In this document: in pieces, positions 7,707 through 8,803 of the stretch | Numbering within the stretch: position 1 is the stretch's first letter | Layout of the letters: each line of letters begins with the position of its first letter | From: Alterinioella sp963975135 | GTDB lineage: Bacteria > Pseudomonadota > Alphaproteobacteria > Rhodobacterales > Rhodobacteraceae | Length of the DNA: 8,803 bases | NCBI GenBank assembly: GCA_963975135.1 | Contig: CAXBGQ010000122.1 | Coordinates: forward strand, 1 to 8,803 | Direction of reading: 5' to 3' | Notes under the pieces: model-generated | Databases searched by the model: none | Told to the model about the DNA's origin: nothing | Seen by the model: the letters and a program-made list of their open reading frames with translations, nothing else | Position numbers and translations under genes: made by a program

Positions 7707-8267
7707 TCAGGTTGAGAGCACGGCGTCATAGGCCTCGCGCGCGGCGGCGGCGTTGGCATCGCCGACCGGGCCAGGAAATTTCTCGTGAATGGCGTCAAGC
7801 ACCGCATCGATCGTCAAGACCCGCGTCAGCGCCACGAACCCGCCAAGCAAGGCGGCATTCGGCATCGGGCGTCCGGTGTGGCGCAAGGCGATCTCGGTGG
7901 CCCCGACACAGGCGGCATGGCCCTTTGGCAATGCCGTGGCCAATTCGTCGATCCCGAGATCCGGAATGCCGTGGGTGGAATTGATCAGCAGGAAACCGTC
8001 CGGTTTGAGACCCGAAAACACATCGACCGAATGCAGCAGCGTCGGATCCTGGATGATCAGCGCGTCGGGATCCATGATCGGCTCACGGAGCCTGATCTCG
8101 GTGTCGGACATCCGACAGTAGGAAGCCACCGGTGCCCCCATGCGTTCCGACCCGAAACTGGGAAATGCCTGCGCGTGCTTGCCTTCGTCAAAGGCTGCCA
8201 CCGACAGCAATTCGGCGGCGGTCACGACGCCCTGTCCACCCCGCCCATGCAACCGTATCTCAAACAC
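7707..8267 (-). CDS. porG: Pyruvate (2-oxoacid):ferredoxin oxidoreductase gamma subunit, first gene of the operon
   Basis: This 186-aa gamma subunit has the family-typical length. In this enzyme family the gamma domain binds coenzyme A and helps deliver it to the acetyl intermediate. The N-terminus shows GRGGQG at residues 8-13, followed by the usual FPSFGSERMGAPV stretch and, near 137-147, the MPNAALLGGF stretch. The start is GTG (8267); GGAGG lies 8 nt upstream and the protein begins right at the conserved first strand, so no earlier start is needed. It is the first gene downstream of the FNR-type box at 8319-8332, and with porA and porB makes the catalytic core. It has no ferredoxin domain of its own; that is supplied by the flavoprotein encoded downstream. 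Confidence 0.94.
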   Translation of the reverse strand: MFEIRLHGRGGQGVVTAAELLSVAAFDEGKHAQAFPSFGSERMGAPVASYCRMSDTEIRLREPIMDPDALIIQDPTLLHSVDVFSGLKPDGFLLINSTHGIPDLGIDELATALPKGHAACVGATEIALRHTGRPMPNAALLGGFVALTRVLTIDAVLDAIHEKFPGPVGDANAAAAREAYDAVLST

Positions 8268-8318
8268 GCGTCCCGCCTCCGTCTGACGGCCACCTTGCCC
8301 GTTGCGCCGCGAGTTTCA

Positions 8319-8332
8319 TTGATATGTATCAA
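8319..8332 (-). promoter_or_regulatory. FNR/FnrL-type operator (perfect dyad) upstream of porG
   Basis: TTGAT-N4-ATCAA is a perfect match to the FNR consensus dyad. Its centre (8325.5) is 58 bp before the GTG of porG. If FNR acts as a class II activator (site centred at -41.5), transcription would begin near 8284, about 17 nt before the start codon, leaving room for the Shine-Dalgarno at 8276-8280. I see no good -10 hexamer at the predicted place (AAGGTG), so the exact start is uncertain. Implied regulation: induction under low oxygen, sensible for oxygen-sensitive PFOR and hydrogenase. FixK or DNR proteins recognise the same motif. Confidence 0.8.
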
Positions 8333-8349
8333 GGTGCGCCGAGATTGGG

Positions 8350-8366
8350 CCTCTGGTCAACAGAGG
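8350..8366. repeat. Perfect 17-bp palindrome (6-bp arms) upstream of the FNR box
   Basis: CCTCTG (8350-8355), five spacer bases and CAGAGG (8361-8366) form a perfect inverted repeat centred 32.5 bp, about three helical turns, upstream of the FNR box centre. It has no adjoining T-run. It could be an operator for a second regulator or a weak hairpin. Confidence 0.4.
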
Positions 8367-8397
8367 AGCGGCATCGGAAACCCGCAAGGATCTAGTG

Positions 8398-8410
8398 TAA
8401 ACTATTGATA
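8398..8410 (-). promoter_or_regulatory. Candidate IHF binding site
   Basis: On the minus strand TATCAA-TAGT-TTA matches the IHF consensus WATCAANNNNTTR at every defined position, in a locally AT-rich patch. It lies about 120 bp before the predicted transcription start, a plausible place for DNA bending in an anaerobic promoter. The consensus is degenerate, so a chance match is possible. Confidence 0.4.
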
Positions 8411-8530
8411 AAACGGGGGTTTGAATGCGTTCACCGCGACCTTTCTGGCCTGCCCAGGTATTTCCGACCTTTGTCAGCCAGCAGCGCGCCACAGTGCGTT
8501 TTCTATTTCTACAACGCGGATCTTCACCCT

Positions 8531-8554
8531 AAAAACAAATCGCGCAGCCCCGAT
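8531..8554 (-). terminator. Possible weak intrinsic terminator (minus strand)
   Basis: On the minus strand, ATCG (8554-8551) and CGAT (8542-8539) can pair around a GC-rich loop, directly followed by TTGTTTTT (8538-8531). An alternative stem pairs TCGCG (8567-8563) with CGCGA (8544-8540). The T-run placement is right for a Rho-independent terminator but both stems are short. It would end a transcript entering from the right or starting near the 8752-8765 box. Confidence 0.35.
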
Positions 8555-8571
8555 ACTCCATCCGCGACTTG

Positions 8572-8591
8572 CCGAGGGTGCCCGCCCTCGG
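8572..8591. repeat. GC-rich 7-bp inverted repeat
   Basis: CCGAGGG (8572-8578) and CCCTCGG (8585-8591) pair perfectly around a 6-nt loop. There is no T-run next to it on either strand. It may be a structural element of a transcript from this region, or part of a terminator with the downstream element at 8531-8554. Confidence 0.4.
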
Positions 8592-8751
8592 GATCGAGGC
8601 GTTAACGTCAGGCCGGGCCCAAGCTCCCCTAATTGCCCCGACGCGCCGCCTTGGATGATGCCGCCAGGCCCTTTTGACATGGGGTAACACGCAGCAAGGG
8701 GCAACCTGCGCGGGCCAGAAGCCCCGAATAGACGATGATTCGCATTTTGCG

Positions 8752-8765
8752 TTGACTGAGATCAA
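8752..8765. promoter_or_regulatory. Second FNR/FnrL-type box near right edge
   Basis: TTGAC-N4-ATCAA differs from the perfect FNR dyad by one base, and the TTGAC half is common in alphaproteobacterial FnrL/FixK sites. Its centre is 8758.5. Read leftward, a TATTCG hexamer at 8730-8725 falls at the -10 place for a class II site, predicting a start near 8717. Read rightward, a start near 8800 would serve a divergent gene outside the window. The target is unresolved. Confidence 0.6.
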
Positions 8766-8803
8766 GGCGTTTGTTTGCTCTGTGGCTCAAGTTTGCCTGG
8801 ATT

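Larger units (their letters stand above)
8268..8803. other. Non-coding upstream region
   Basis: This 536-bp stretch has no convincing gene. Short reading frames on both strands lack recognisable domains and family resemblance. It holds the operon control region (FNR box, palindrome, IHF match), a GC-rich hairpin at 8572-8591, a minus-strand terminator-like element at 8531-8554 and a second FNR-type box at 8752-8765. Base composition is locally more AT-rich around 8390-8410 and 8495-8540 than in the genes. A divergent gene may start beyond the right edge. Confidence 0.75.

Noticed and set aside
8674..8679. TTGACA resembling a sigma-70 -35 box on the plus strand
   Set aside because: No -10-like hexamer lies 16-18 bp downstream (the region is GC-rich), so a promoter is not supported.
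8421..8704. Small open frames on both strands of the upstream region (e.g. 8421-8687 plus, 8474-8704 minus)
   Set aside because: Low-complexity Pro/Arg-rich or Gly-rich translations, no domain, and no clear ribosome site.
1..8803. CRISPR arrays, insertion sequences, tRNA or rRNA genes
   Set aside because: I saw no regular direct repeats, terminal inverted repeats, transposase motifs or cloverleaf-like sequences.

Overview
The window is one long leftward (minus-strand) operon plus its upstream control region. High GC, alphaproteobacterial-style protein sequences and FNR/FnrL-type boxes suggest a facultatively anaerobic or phototrophic alphaproteobacterium. This placement is inferred from style, since no marker gene is present.

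Layout in transcription order (right to left). 8268-8803 is non-coding control DNA. It holds a perfect FNR-type dyad 52 bp upstream of the first gene, a 17-bp palindrome, a full match to the IHF consensus, and a second near-perfect FNR-type box near the right edge. Next come porG (GTG start), porA, porB and a GltD-like flavoprotein with a ferredoxin domain fused at its C-terminus; together these form a 2-oxoacid (probably pyruvate) oxidoreductase with its own NAD(P)H-linked flavin subunit. After a 45-bp gap with a small hairpin come hydB, a stand-alone cyclic-nucleotide-binding-fold protein, hydG, hydD and hydA. The hydB-G-D-A order is that of the cytoplasmic NADP-linked [NiFe] sulfhydrogenases (group 3b), here with the CNB gene inserted. 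hydA runs off the left edge after 167 codons.

The genes are almost all within 11 bp of each other or overlap (ATGA, TAATG), so they are probably one transcript with translational coupling. The simplest reading is an anaerobically induced soluble system: pyruvate + CoA gives acetyl-CoA + CO2, the electrons pass through the fused ferredoxin/flavin subunit to NAD(P), and the hydrogenase discards them as H2 (or reduced sulfur). The reverse, H2-driven reductive carboxylation, is also possible. No mobile element, CRISPR array, tRNA or rRNA was seen.
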